Shown one piece after another: positions 10,073 through 21,856 of a DNA stretch of 64,000 nucleotides (positions within the stretch are counted from its first letter, which is position 1; each line of letters starts with the position of its first letter). The stretch lies in contig PYSS01000010.1 of the NCBI GenBank assembly GCA_003049465.1, positions 124,001 through 188,000 on the forward strand. The letters are read 5' to 3'. The position numbers and the translations under genes were made by a program. Source of the DNA: Magnaporthiopsis rhizophila (lineage: Eukaryota > Ascomycota > Sordariomycetes > Magnaporthales > Magnaporthaceae). The notes beneath the pieces are model-generated. The model was not told the origin of the DNA. It searched no databases and saw only the letters and a program-made list of their open reading frames with translations.

Positions 10073-11551
10073 CTACTGCGCCTCGCCGAAGCACGTCTCC
10101 ATGATGATGCCCGTGATCTGGTAGGGGTCCGCGTTGGACGCCGGCCGGCGGTCCTCGAAGTAGCCGTATCCCTTGGCGGCGCACTCGCGCGGGATCCTGA
10201 TCGACGCTCCGCGGTTGGCAACACCATAGCTGAAGGAGTCGATGGCGCCCGTCTCGTGCTTGCCCGTCAACCTCTTCTCGTTGCCCTCTCCGTACACAGC
10301 GATGTGCTCCTTGTGACGGCCCTCGAGCTTCTTAATAGCAGCCTCGATGTATTTCATACCGCCCTCAACACGCATCTCCTTTGTCGAGAAGTTGCTGTGC
10401 AGGCCAGCTCCGTTCCAATCACCGGGGATGGGCTTAGGGTCGACCGACACCTTGGCACCAAACTCCTCGGCGACGCGATGGAGCAGGAAGCGGGCGATCC
10501 ACAGGTGGTCGCCCATCTCGATGCCCTCACACGGGCCAACTTGGAACTCCCACTGCGCGGGCATGACCTCGGCGTTGGTGCCCGAGATCTTCACACCGGC
10601 ATACAGGCACGCCTTGTAGTGCGCCTCAACGATGTCGCGCTGCACCACCTTGCCAGTGCCCACACCACAGTAGTAGGGGCCCTGGGGAGCCGGGAAGCCA
10701 TTTTCAGGCCATCCGAATGGGCGGTCGTTGAGGTCCAGGAGCGTGTATTCTTGCTCCAGGCCGAACCATGGCTTGTGTTCGGCGTGCGTCTCCATCAACT
10801 TGGCACATTCGTGCCTGTGGTTGAACTTGTTGGGGGTGCCATCGGCGTTCCAGCACTCGGCCAAGACCAGCAGGTTCTCGCCGCCACGGAAGGGATCGGG
10901 GAAGACGGCGACTGGCTGCAGAAGAGCGTGGGGAAATTGCGTCAGTGATTTGATAATTGATAGGGTGGCGGCGTGCCGTGGGTGGAGTTGGGTGCACTCA
11001 CCTTGAGGTAGACGTCAGAGTTGTCGCCGGGAGCCTGGCCGGTGGAGGAGCCGTCGAAGTTCCACGTGGGGAGGTCATCGGGCTTGAAGCCGCCCTCCTT
11101 GCCTTTCAGGGTCTAGAGTGGTCGAGTTAGTCCACAAGGTCCGTCTCGCATGGCATCGCATGGTGGGGGTGGTGGTGATGGTCGCTGAGCGGCACGCATG
11201 GCGTGTGACGTGCCGACGGAGAAGATGGGGCGGACTTGCCCTCGACTTTGACCTGACGCCGCCCTCAGCGTCGATCCAGATGTACTCGGCGATGACAGAG
11301 CCCTTCTGGTCCAGCTGCAGGTACTTCTGGAGATTCTCCGTGTAGGTAACGTTTGCGCTCTTGGTGGCCTGCAGTCAATTGAGAGATCGTTAGCGAGAGA
11401 CACGATTGAAGCGACGGGAAACAGGACCCGCTGGCTAGCTACGGCATCGAGGGGGAGCCGAGTGCGGGGCCGCGAGAATGGGATGGGCCGCGCAGGAGTC
11501 GATTGGTGATTGGTGGGTGGATTGCAGACGGGGAGAGGAGGCACTGACCAT
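10073..11551 (-). CDS. Glutamine synthetase (eukaryotic GSII type)
   Basis: Four exons: 11551-11549 (the ATG alone), 11368-11240, 11112-11002 and 10915-10073; product 361 aa, the usual length. It catalyses glutamate + NH3 + ATP to glutamine in the cytosol. Conserved motifs are AEYIWIDAEG, TWNFDGSSTGQAPGDNSD, PWFGLEQEY, GTNAEVMPAQWEFQVGPCEG, GDWNGAGLHSNFST and ANRGASIRIPR (metal, ATP and glutamate sites). Intron 2 (11239-11113) starts with GC, not GT: the exon ends AGG and the intron begins GCAAGT, ends TCTAG. Only this junction restores VRSKSR-TLKG, as in the family. Introns 1 and 3 are GTCAGT...CAG and GTGAGT...CAG, all phase 0. Start chosen because the family begins with a short M-A-T-like N-terminus. 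Confidence 0.96.
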
Positions 11552-13947
11552 GATTACGGTTTGTTTGGCGATGTTTCCGAGGAAAGAAAAACGGAATTGC
11601 TGGCGATTCTAGATGCTAGTAATTCTGCTGTAGTAGCGAAGATGAAGCTTGCTGGGAGAAAAATGTGAGAAAAGGCAATGTTGAAAGAAAAACAAAAGAT
11701 AAGGGGACCTTGGGTTGGGAACCCGCGCGTCTTTTATCTGGCCGCGGCGGGGAGGTACCTGAGGAGAGCGGTCATATCCACATGCAGGCACACCCCGCCA
11801 CAGCCCTCTATGACCGCAGCCGAGCCAGCCCAAGGATGCTGTGGGGGTGCACACTGTGCTGGCCGGCTGCTGCAGGAAGGTCCATGGCGGTGGCGTGCCT
11901 CCAATCTGCATTGTATTGGAAGGAGCACATCTGCTTTCTGCGGTGTCCCTTCCTTCCATGGAACAGCGATCAGGGCAGGATTAGGATTAGACACTGTGTT
12001 GTAGGGGTAATCAGACCCGCCGTGGGACGCAGGTAGCACAGTGCTCGCTTTTGGCCGTTGGCAACAATCAAGGTACCGCTTCCGAACCCGAACGAGCAGT
12101 CGAGATGGCCCGGTCTGGGTGCTGTCTTTGGTGGGGTGGTCTCGAACCGGCCAAATATTACTGATGAGACCCTGCGGCGCGGGGTGCCGCAATAGAGCCT
12201 CGACCAAGCTCGCAGAGGATGGCACAACCAACGAGCCAACGTGCTGGCCCCCAACTTTCCCGGCAGCCGGCTGCAACGCCGGTCCGATAAACAACTTCTT
12301 GTTTCCCTATCGTGAAATGCGTGATTTTCAACCCGGCTCCCTAGCAACTAATTGGCTCCAGAGCGACTGCCACTGCTTTGCACATGAAAGACCAACCAGG
12401 TCGAAGAAAGACGCGGATTCAACCACAAGATGAGACCAACCCGGCAGAGGAGCACCAACATGCATGCAGTGGCATGGATGGGACATTCTGCCTGTCTGCG
12501 CTGCTGTTTGAGCAGCTTGCCGGGGCAGGGTCCAGGCATGCCCTACCGGGCAGCCCCTGAGAGGCGCGTCGGAAAAAAGACTTTATCCCAAATGAACAAT
12601 GCGGGGAATGTAGGCAGGATGGGATGGGCGTCAAGTAAAAAGTACCCAATTCGATTGACCAATGTCGAATGGCCGGGCTGGAGGCTATCGGGCTGCCTCG
12701 AGTGGGAGTTATTTCACCGTCCACCACGCCGAGGTGGTACCTATCTGGACGGCACGGTACAGCCCGGAATGGAGGCCAAGTCCTGCAGCAACGGATTCTT
12801 ATCATCGACGGCTGATTGGCCGCCTGCATTTTCGTTATGCATCGGGCTGACCGCCGTCTCGTCCGCTTGGCTCATACTGTTACGGCTGCACAGCTCCGGC
12901 ACTGTGTAAGGCACGGAGAGACCAAGACTGGAGAGCAGCCGCTAGACACTCGTCGGGGCCGAGATCTGCACGCCGGTCTTATGCCAATCCCAATCGACCG
13001 GCCGCTCCGCTTTCTCGGCTCTTCCGTGCTGTGGCCACCCTGGCCCGGCGGTCTGCAGGCACAGTGTTCGGATTGGTCCGTCGCGCCGTAGAATCTCTGC
13101 CCACTTCCAGCCTAGCGGAATGGCTCGAGAGTTGTCGGGCCATAACTGCGCAGAATAACGTCGTCAAATAACGTCGTCGAATAACGATTGGAGATATCCC
13201 ATCACGAAAAAATCCCGTAGCCACCGGCGACGCCCACGTGACGCCGTCGCCTTCGGGATAGCAATTCGCCCGACGGATCCAAACGCTGACTCCCATGGCC
13301 ATGCCGACCCATACACACGCCATATCAAACGTTTGTCAAACCTCGAGCCATGGATCAGACGGGCAGAATTCCGGCCTTGTCGCTCGTGTTCGCTGTCCAA
13401 TGGCGAGGCCCACTAGCGCGCTCTTGGGGCTAGCGTTGGTCCCGGCGCTCCCTTCGCCAAATATGCAAGCAAATCCGGACCCGTGCTGGTGGCCCCGCCG
13501 CTGTCAGCAGCCTCCGCCGGCGGAACGGCTAGGTGGCAGGGGCCCGGCTCCGTTGGCGCCGGAAAGTTGGCGAGGAGCCACCAGAGAAGTAAGGCCATAA
13601 AATGCTGCATCTCTCGAGGATAATAAAGGTTACTTCTTGATGAGGCTTTCCTAGTCAAGATTGACGTGGCACATAATACTGCGTACAGAATCACATGTTA
13701 GCTAACGTATCAACCCACCATTTCCATTTCATTCGATACCTTTGGCTCACACCAAAACCAGCACCTCGCGCCTTGACAGTCGAATCCCTAGCAAGCCCAG
13801 GGGGTGTCCAACTATTAACCTTTATACCCTTGAGAGGTGTAGAATAAAAGAGCTGGGTGGCCGCCGCTGACCGCATCGGCCTGCCATCACACTTCTCAAC
13901 AAGGAGCCGCTGTCACACCGAGAGCAACATCACCTGGCACAATCACC
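11552..13947. other. 2.4-kb divergent intergenic region
   Basis: Upstream of both glutamine synthetase (minus) and the CYP505 gene (plus). No supported ORF was seen. It contains a short tandem repeat at 13154-13186. Its length suggests complex regulation of one or both neighbours, but no specific operator can be assigned. Confidence 0.5.
13154..13186. repeat. 13-bp tandem repeat, 2.5 copies
   Basis: AATAACGTCGTCA / AATAACGTCGTCG / AATAACG in direct succession, about 0.8 kb upstream of the P450 start. Confidence 0.75.
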
Positions 13948-16900
13948 ATGCCGTTTCTTTCAGCCTCCAAACATGAGGACCCCGAAGGGACGGTTCCAAT
14001 CCCCACAGCCTTGGGGCGCATCCCCTTTATCGGGACCGTCCCGCTGATCGACCCCGAATACCCAGTGGCGTCATTCAACCAGATGGCCGCGAAATACGGT
14101 TCGTTCCCAGCATAGAAGCCTTCTGTCGTCGAGTACGTCGAGCTGACCACCTGGTGGTTTCCAGGCGAGATCTACCGCATGATTATCCCCGGCAGGCCCG
14201 AGATGATCCTGGTCTCAAGCCAGGCGCTCGTAAACGAGCTGTGCGACGAAAAGCGCTTCGAGAAGACGGCGGACGGCAACGTGCTGGAGATCCTCCGCTC
14301 GGGCGTCCCGGACGGCATCTTCACAGCACACACCAAGGACGAGGTCTGGGGCGCGGCGCACCGCATCCTGATCCCGGCCTTCGGACCCGTGGCCATCCAG
14401 GGCATGTTCGACGACATGTACGACATCGCGGCCCAGCTGGCCCTTAAGTGGGCCCGCCACGGGTCCTCGGCCCCGATCCTGGCCACCGACGACCTGACGC
14501 GCATGACGCTCGACACCATCGCGCTGTGCTCCATGGGCTTCCGCTTCAACTCGTACTACCACGACGAGCTGCACCCCTTCATCCTGACCATGAACAGCTG
14601 GCTGCGCCAGGCGAGCGACCGCTTCCAACGGCCCTTCCCCGACGTCCTGTACAGCATCTTCGCCCCCGGCACCGAGCGCGCCTGGGCAGAGCGTTGCGCC
14701 GCCCTGGGCAGGACGGCCAGCGAGGTCCTCGAGGCCCGGAAGAAGAACCCGGCCGAGCGCAAGGACCTGCTGACGGCCATGATGGAAGGCGCCGACCCCA
14801 AGACGGGCCTGAAGCTGAGCGAGCAGACCATCATCGACAACCTCGTCACTTTCCTCATCGCCGGACACGAGACCACCTCGGGCATGCTGGCGTTTTCTTT
14901 TGTGGAGCTGCTCAAGAGCCCGCAAGCGTATCGCAAGGTCCAGGAGGAGGTGGACCGCGTCGTGGGCAGGGAGCGGGTACGGCTGGATCATCTGCCGAAG
15001 CTGAAATACATTAATGCTGTAAGGGTTTTTTTTTCCTTCTTGGTTTCTTTTGGATGACTGTATGAACCTCCTATCTTCACATTGTACTGACTTCCATTTC
15101 CTTGTGTGTCGATTCAGGTCTTGAAGGAATGCCTTCGACTGAACCCCACAATCCCGGGCATCGGCCTTCGTCCGCACAAGGACGAGATCGTAGGGGGCAA
15201 GTACCTCATCAAATCCAGCGACAACATATTCTTGCTATTCGGCCCTGCGCATGTCGACCCGGCCGTCTGGGGCGACACGGCCAGGCAGTTCATACCCGAA
15301 CGGATGCTCGACGAAAACTTCGAGCCGCTCGAGCGGAAGTTCCCCAACTGCTGGAAGCCCTTCGGCAACGGCGTGCGGGCCTGCATCGGCCGCGCCTTTG
15401 CGTGGCAGGAGGCCGTCATGGCCATGGCCGTCCTGTTCCAGAACTTCAACTTCGTCGCGCACGACCCCGATTACAAGCTCAAAGTCAAGGAGACCCTGAC
15501 CATCAAGCCCGACGGCTTCACCATGCGCGCCATGCTCCGCCATGGCATGACGCCTACGGAGCTGGAGCAACGCCTGGCTGGCGGTGCCCGCAGCGCCGGC
15601 ACTACGAAGCTGACGCCAAGCCCCTTGTCGCACGCGCCTACCATCAGCGGCGTGTCGACGCCCACCGAGGGCATGAAGCCCCTGAGCATCTACTACGGGT
15701 CAAACAGCGGCACCTGCGAGGCTCTGGCTCACAGGCTGGCGGCCGACGCATCCGTCCAGGGGTTCCGCGCTGTCGCCATCGACGTTCTGGACGCCGCCAA
15801 CGGGCGGCTCCCAAAAACGGGCGACCACCCGGTGGTGTTCATCACGGCCTCGTACGAGGGCCAGCCGCCCGACAACGCGGCGCACTTTGTGGCCTGGCTG
15901 GAGAGCCTCAAGAACGGCGGCGGCGAGGTCGAGGGCGTCAACTACGCCGTCTTCGGCTGCGGTCATCGCGACTGGGCCCGCACCTTCCACCGCATCCCCA
16001 AGCTGGTCGACTCGAAGCTGGCCGAGCTGGGCGGCGCGCGTCTGGCGCCGCTTGGCGTCACGGACGCCGCCGACGGCAACACGTTCCTCGACTTCGAGAC
16101 GTGGGAGTTTGAGAAGCTCTGGCCCGCGCTGGCTGCGCGGTACAGCGTCGAGCCCAAGGACCTCGCGTCGGCGCTCGAGTCGGTCGACGCGACGACAGGC
16201 TCACTGCTTACCGTCGAGGTGTCCAACCCACGCTCCGCGGGCCTCCGCCAGGACGTGGGCGAAGCCGTGGTCACGGCGGCCAGCCTGCTGACGGCTGCTG
16301 GCGCCCCCGCCAAGCGGCACATTGAGATCCAGCTGCCCAGCAGCGCCTCCTACACGGCGGGCGACTACCTCGCCGTGCTGCCGCTGAACCCCAAGGCCAG
16401 CGTGGACCGGGCCATGCGGCGGTTCGGGCTCGCGCGCGACGCGCACATCACCATCCGGTCTGGTGGCGGCCACACGACGCTCCCGACGGGACAGGCCGTC
16501 TCGGCGCACAGCGTGCTGAGCGAGTACGTCGAGCTCGCGCAGCCGGCCACCAAGCGCGGCGTGCTGGCGCTCGCCGAGGCGGCGGTTGCCGACGAGACGG
16601 CCAAGGAGCGGCTGTTGGAGTTGGCGGGCGACTCGTACCAGGCCGAGGTCAGCGCGCGGCGGGTCAGCGTGCTGGACCTGCTGGAGCGCTTCCCCGCCGT
16701 GAACCTGCCGTTCGGGGCCTTCCTGGCGCTGCTGCCGCCGATGCGGGTGCGGCAGTACTCCATCTCGTCATCGCCACTGTGGAACGGGCAGCGTGCTACG
16801 CTAACGTACTCGGTCGTGGACGAGGCGGCGCTCGGTCCGGTGGAGGACGGGAAGAGGAGACACCAGGGCGTGGCGTCGACGTATCTCGCGTCGCTGGACG

Positions 16901-17457
16901 CGGGCGACCGCGTGCACGTGGCGGTGCGGCCGTCTCACGTGGCGTTTCACCTCCCCGCCGACCCGGAACGCACGCCCGTCGTCTGTATAGCGGCCGGGGC
17001 GGGCATCGCGCCGTTCCGCGGGTTCGTGCAGGAGCGGGCGGCGCAGCTGGGCGCGGGGCGGCGACTGGCACCTATGCTGCTGTTCTTCGGCTGCCGCGAT
17101 CCGGCCGTCGACGACCTGTATCGCGACGAGCTAGACAAGTGGGAGGAGCTCGGGGCGGTGGACGTGCGGCGCGTGTACAGCCGGGCGCCCGGGGCCAACA
17201 TCAACGAGGCGGCGCAGGGGCTGCGGCACGTGCAGGAGCGGCTGTGGCGGGAGGGGCGCGAGGTGAAGGCGCTGTGGGACGCCGGGGCAAAGGTGTTTGT
17301 GTGCGGAGGCCGGGCGGTCGGCGAGGCGGTCAAGCACGCCTTCTTCCAGGCCGTGGTCAAGGGGGCAGAGGAGGGTGTGGAGGCGGACAGGGAGGAGATG
17401 CAGGAGTGGTATGAGACGGTGCGGAACAAACGGTACGCGGCTGATGTGTTTGACTAG
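13948..17457 (+). CDS. CYP505-type self-sufficient cytochrome P450 / NADPH-P450 reductase fusion
   Basis: Three exons: 13948-14098, 14165-15018 and 15118-17457; product 1114 aa. The introns are 66 bp (GTTCGT...CAG, weak donor) and 99 bp (GTAAGG...CAG). The N-terminal P450 domain (~1-460) has the I-helix IAGHETTS, ExxR as KECLR (E339, R342) and the haem loop FGNGVRACIGR (Cys ~424). A linker leads to the FMN domain (IYYGSNSGTCE). The FAD/NADPH domains follow, with RQYSISSSP, AAGAGIAPFRGF, FGCRDP and the end VCGG...RYAADVFD. Fungal P450foxy/CYP505 enzymes and bacterial BM3 hydroxylate fatty acids subterminally with NADPH. There is no N-terminal membrane anchor, so it is likely soluble. Some CYP505s lie in secondary-metabolite clusters. 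The exact substrate is unknown. Confidence 0.95.
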
Positions 17458-17469
17458 AGCTTGGATAAT

Positions 17470-17470
<1 letters not shown>

Positions 17471-17505
<35 letters not shown>

Positions 17506-17564
17506 NNNNNNNNNNNNNNNNNNNNNNNNNNNNNNNNNNNTTTTTTTTTTTTTTTTTTTTTTTT
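17471..17564. repeat. Poly(T) tract with 35-N assembly gap
   Basis: T35, then N at 17506-17540, then T24, directly 3' of the P450 stop. The true length and any inserted DNA are unknown. Confidence 0.9.
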
Positions 17565-18524
17565 CTTTCGTAGCTATAATCCGTTTTGTGTGTTCTCATA
17601 TCATGTTGTAACATAGATAATAAACTCAGCTTTCGCCTCTCTCCAACCTCCATCTGCTATGCCTGCCGGGAGATATCAATGGCCAGGTCTAGACTCTATC
17701 AGGCCCCATGCAGCGAACTTCCGAGCGGTGCAAGCGCCGAAGATGATTGGACCGGCGAAACCAAGGGTAATAATCAGGACCATGCGCACGGCCATGACTC
17801 GCTGCCGCTGCCAATCAGTTGTCGCCCAGACCCCAGACAGCAGGAGTGACGTGAGCGCCATGGGGGAGGGGAGGGTGACTGCCGGCTGCAACCTCGCATC
17901 AAAAAATGGCGATGGGCTCGAAGAAGCGTCGGGAAATAGGAGTTTACAGGTGGCTGCGTGGGTGACTTGTCGGATTGTCCCGCGGGATGGAACGGGCATC
18001 GAACTGACTGGTTACCCGGGCGGGGTGATGAGGGCAGTCGGACAATGGCGGACGGCAATGATCGCCCTCGATCCATACACATGTAATCAAAATCCTCAGC
18101 CCCCGAGCCAGCCGAGCCAGAAGTCGTCCGCGGCTGGCTCCTTCCTGGACTGGCGGGCGGCAGCCACCTGACGGCGGCCCGAGGTATCAAATCCAATTCC
18201 AACTAGACCAAGAAAGAAATTCTCCCAGATTTAGCTGCTTCTATTCTGGTCGTTGGTGCTCAGCTCAGGCTGACGTTTCGTTTCCACCATTTTTGCTCTG
18301 CCAATTCCACCCTCCCACACCAATCACCTCCTGCTTCTCTGCTCCCCGACCAACTACACCCACTGTGGTCGACGACGGTCGAGAACCAACATCGAGCTAA
18401 AAGACGGACAAACAAGAGAAGAAGAAGAAGAAGAAGAAAAAAAAAAGCGGGCATTGTCAGCGCTATCGCGGCGCTACACCACACCAGCCCTGATCCCTTG
18501 CGTCGACGGCTCCATTCCACCCCA
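17565..18524. other. Intergenic region upstream of the C6 regulator
   Basis: No supported ORF. A (GAA)-rich purine tract lies at about 18417-18447, some 80 bp before the regulator ATG, and would fall in its leader or core promoter. Confidence 0.5.
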
Positions 18525-21439
18525 ATGGCAGACGACGGGGCTTCCAGCTCGGCAGTGCCTACCGCAAGCAACCGCAGGGGCGGCGGCGGCGGCAGCGCGG
18601 CAGTCAAGGCTTCAGCAAGGTACGATCCACACATCAAACCAAATCGACGGGTGGCCGCCCTTCGTCATTCCTTTGACCGGGTGGGCTGGCTTCTCAGAAA
18701 CTGCTGGGTGTGTGCCTGCTGCCGAGGCTGCAGGCAAAATCTGGGATTTTCCGATCTGCGGTTTGCGATTTGCCCCTGGCCAGGCGGGCGGCCCCTCCCT
18801 ACCTTGTCCCCTTTGGGCAACCCGTATATGTGCGCGACCGCGCAACCTCGCAGCCGACACATGAGATCAACGACGGGGCCGCTGACCCCAAATGTACCCA
18901 AAACAGCTCTGCGAAACCCCAGATCCTGACCTTTTCGCTGAGCCAGCGCCCGCGTGCCACCAGGGCCAGCCAGCCAAAGGCCCGGACCGGCTGCAAGACA
19001 TGTGAGTCTGACTTCTGGCCCCATCTACGCCATACCATGTCGTATGCCGTGCCATGTTGCCGTGGCCCGGATGGGACGGAGAGGACCGACCCCATGACGA
19101 CCTAGAGCCTCTTCCGCGCGCTGACAACGAATGCCCTACGCCCCGCGTCTGGTTTGTCTAGGCAAGTAAGTCGACCCGGGAGTCTGGGCCAAGCCCAGCT
19201 CATGCCGCCTCTCTCCCTCTCTTTCCCTCGCACATTGCTACCCTCCGAACCCATCCGAGCATCCAGCCTGAGCCGCAGCTGCCCAGCAAGGATGGCCACA
19301 TGTGCCTACCCCAACCGTCGCCCTGTTTCCACCCGCCCATGCTGACCGCCCAATCACATTCCCACACCACACAGGAGGAGGCACGTCAAGTGCGACGAGA
19401 CCAAGCCGGCATGTCTCCGCTGCGTCAAGTGGCAGGGGTTTTGCGAGGGCTACGAGCACCTCGCGGCCCCGGCAGCCGGAAATGAAGGGGCCACCACGGC
19501 AGGGAGCAGGCACCGCCGGCCCAAGAAGGACTTGGCGGCAGCGTCAGACGCCACCCGGGAGCACTCAGTCGTGGTCTGGCAGCCAACCGAGCACCAGGGC
19601 ATGTTCGCCCAAGATCCAGACAAGATATACTTTGACCACTGGCTGCAGCTGTCCGACATGCTGGACGGCAGCTGGTTCGGCTCCAATCTGTGGACCCGCA
19701 CCATCCCCCAGCTGAGCCGCGCAGATCCCACGCTGAGGTACGCCTCGATGGCCATTGGCGCCCTGTCCCAGGCCATGGCCATGGTCCCGCCGCAATCGAG
19801 GGGCCCGGGAACATGGAACCAGGCCAGCAACGGCACGCTCGTTACCCACTCACGCCACTACCGAGACGCCGTGGTGTACTACGGCCGGGCACTGCGTCTG
19901 GCCAGGGAGCGGCACCCTTATCAAACGGGCAGTCAGGACCCGAACCAAAGCCACGACCAAGCACAACAACGGCAGCAACAGGCGGCGCAGACGCAGATGC
20001 TGTTGCAGGGCGACGGTCACCATGCCGAGGACGCCCTGCGCGCCACCGTCCTCTCCTGCATTCTATTCCTCTGCTTCGAGACGATCCACGGCAACCGCAC
20101 GGCCGCGCTCAGACACCTTCTCTATGGCGGCCGGGTTGTGGCCTCGTGGGTGGAGTCGTGCTTTGTCAAGCAGCTGATAAAGATGGGTTTGTTGCCCTCT
20201 CCACCCCAGTCCGCCGCGTCGTCTCCGTCGCCGGAACAGCCCGCGGAGGCCGCAGGAGGCCCTGGGGATGGCGGCAGGGCGAAACAGAAGGAGATACCTC
20301 TGCCTGTTCTCGGCACTTCACCTGAACCATATATACTCCAGGACGAGGTGCTGCAGGTGTTCCAGCGGCTGGACCGCCAGGCCTTCGCGGCCAAGCTGCG
20401 GATCGAGGGCGAGGAAGACCAAGAATACTTTAGTCAAACGCACCCGCAGTCCATTTCTCGGACCGCCTACGTCATGCGCAACATGTCGCGTCGCGTCTTT
20501 CCCAACGTGGCCGAGGCGCGGCGTAAGTGGGATACCATATCGCACTGGCTCACCAAGATCGAGCAGACGATCAAGATGCACAGCGTGCCTCCATCTGCGA
20601 GGCAGGAGGAGCTGCTCTCCGAGAATACCGGCCTCGTCAACGACGAGGATGCTCCTCTCGAAGGCGGCGGCGCCCTGGACAAACCTGGTCATCCGCTCCT
20701 GGCCGGGAACCGATTCTCGCCCGACCCTCCTGCTTCTTCTCCTGGTCAAAGTCCGAGCGGCGACAGCCCCGCGCCGGCCGGCGAGACCGAGGCGGGCTAC
20801 CCGGACTGGGACCAGCTGAACACGGACCTCCTGGGCTCGTTCGGGGCGGCCTGGACGCCGCTGTACCAGCGCATCCTGCGCGAGCACGACGCGGCTCTGG
20901 CCAGCGGCGACGGCGTGCCTTCGCCCGACACGGCGTCGGCCATGCTGCAGGCGGCCAACGTGCAGGCGCAGTACCACTTCTCGCGCATGTGGGCGCGGTC
21001 GCGCGGGTTCGCGGACCTGACGGCGGTGCGGGCCATGACCCCGGACTTCCGCGAGTACTGCCGCCTCGGCGAGGTGCTGCTGCGCGGGCGCGCTCACGCC
21101 AGCTTCACCTTCGACTACGGCCCCATCCTCGGCCTGTACCAGACGGCCCTGGCCTGTCGCGACCCGGCCGTGCGCCACCGCGCCATCCGCCTGCTCGAAG
21201 AGTTCCCGCAGCGCGACGGGTTTCTCGACAGCCGCGCCCTCGTCGTGGCCATGCGTCTGTCGCACGAGCAGGTCGAGCCCGAGAATGCGCTCGAGGGGAG
21301 CGTCGAGGAGCAGTGGGCCAGGCTCAAGCAGCGACGGTACGCCATTGACGAGCGGCTGCCTATACTGACGTTTACGTGCGTGCGGAGGGATTGGCAGACG
21401 GGCGGATGGGTGATGCGCGACCACGTTTTCCGCTGGTAG
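18525..21439 (+). CDS. Zn2Cys6 fungal transcription factor, split by a 4-nt micro-exon
   Basis: Proposed exons: 18525-18619, 18907-19001, 19162-19165 (four bases, GCAA) and 19375-21439; product 752 aa. The last three junctions are firm: joined, they give GCKTCKRRHVKCDETKPACL, with cysteines at about 61, 64, 71, 78, 81 and 88 in exact C-x2-C-x6-C-x6-C-x2-C-x6-C order. Skipping the micro-exon gives an immediate TGA. The first exon and its 290-bp intron are less certain (phase fits; Gly-rich N-terminus). The rest resembles the fungal-specific regulatory domain (starting near IYFDHWLQLSDML). It is a nuclear DNA-binding activator or repressor of unknown targets. By position it could control the adjacent P450, MDR or UstYa genes, but this is not shown by sequence. 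Confidence 0.88.
19162..19165 (+). other. 4-nt micro-exon (GCAA) in the zinc-cluster codons
   Basis: Flanked by TTTGTCTAG on the left and GTAAGTCG on the right, both good splice sites. It completes the second zinc-ligand Cys codon (T|GC) and starts the next Lys codon (AA|G). Confidence 0.75.
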
Positions 21440-21856
21440 TCAAGGGATCTGTAACCTAGAGGAGGTATGGGATATGTCCATCTCGCTGCCAAGCCTTGTC
21501 TGGCGAATGGCGATAGTTGGAGCCGCGTGCTGCCCAGACGGAGCTGAACTCGATCTCCTGCTCGGCGTCGACCACACCAGGACCAGATCACCGCACGCCC
21601 TGCACGCGCCACATTTCACTCATAAAGTCGTCCCACCGTATCGGAACTCGAGCGGCGAAACAACGAGGGCACACCCGAGATTTTGAGGGCTGGGGATGGC
21701 TGGTATTTAACAATGGGCGTCCCCAAGCTTGTCTCCTAGCAGGCTTGTGCTATCGTGGAAATGCTACGAGCGCTCAAACACATCCGCACTGCCGTATCAC
21801 TTGGTATTCAAATCCCTCGACTGTGCACACTCATAAACGTGTCGCTCCATCCCCGG
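21440..21856. other. Intergenic region
   Basis: 3' end of the regulator gene and promoter of the MDR gene, with a TATTTAA element at about 21700. No supported ORF. Confidence 0.45.

Noticed and set aside
10256..10948. Plus-strand ORF antisense to glutamine synthetase
   Set aside because: Exact mirror of a conserved exon in a GC-rich codon set; such shadows appear under most genes here (e.g. 5234-6001, 20318-21424, 21797-22867, 57123-58322).
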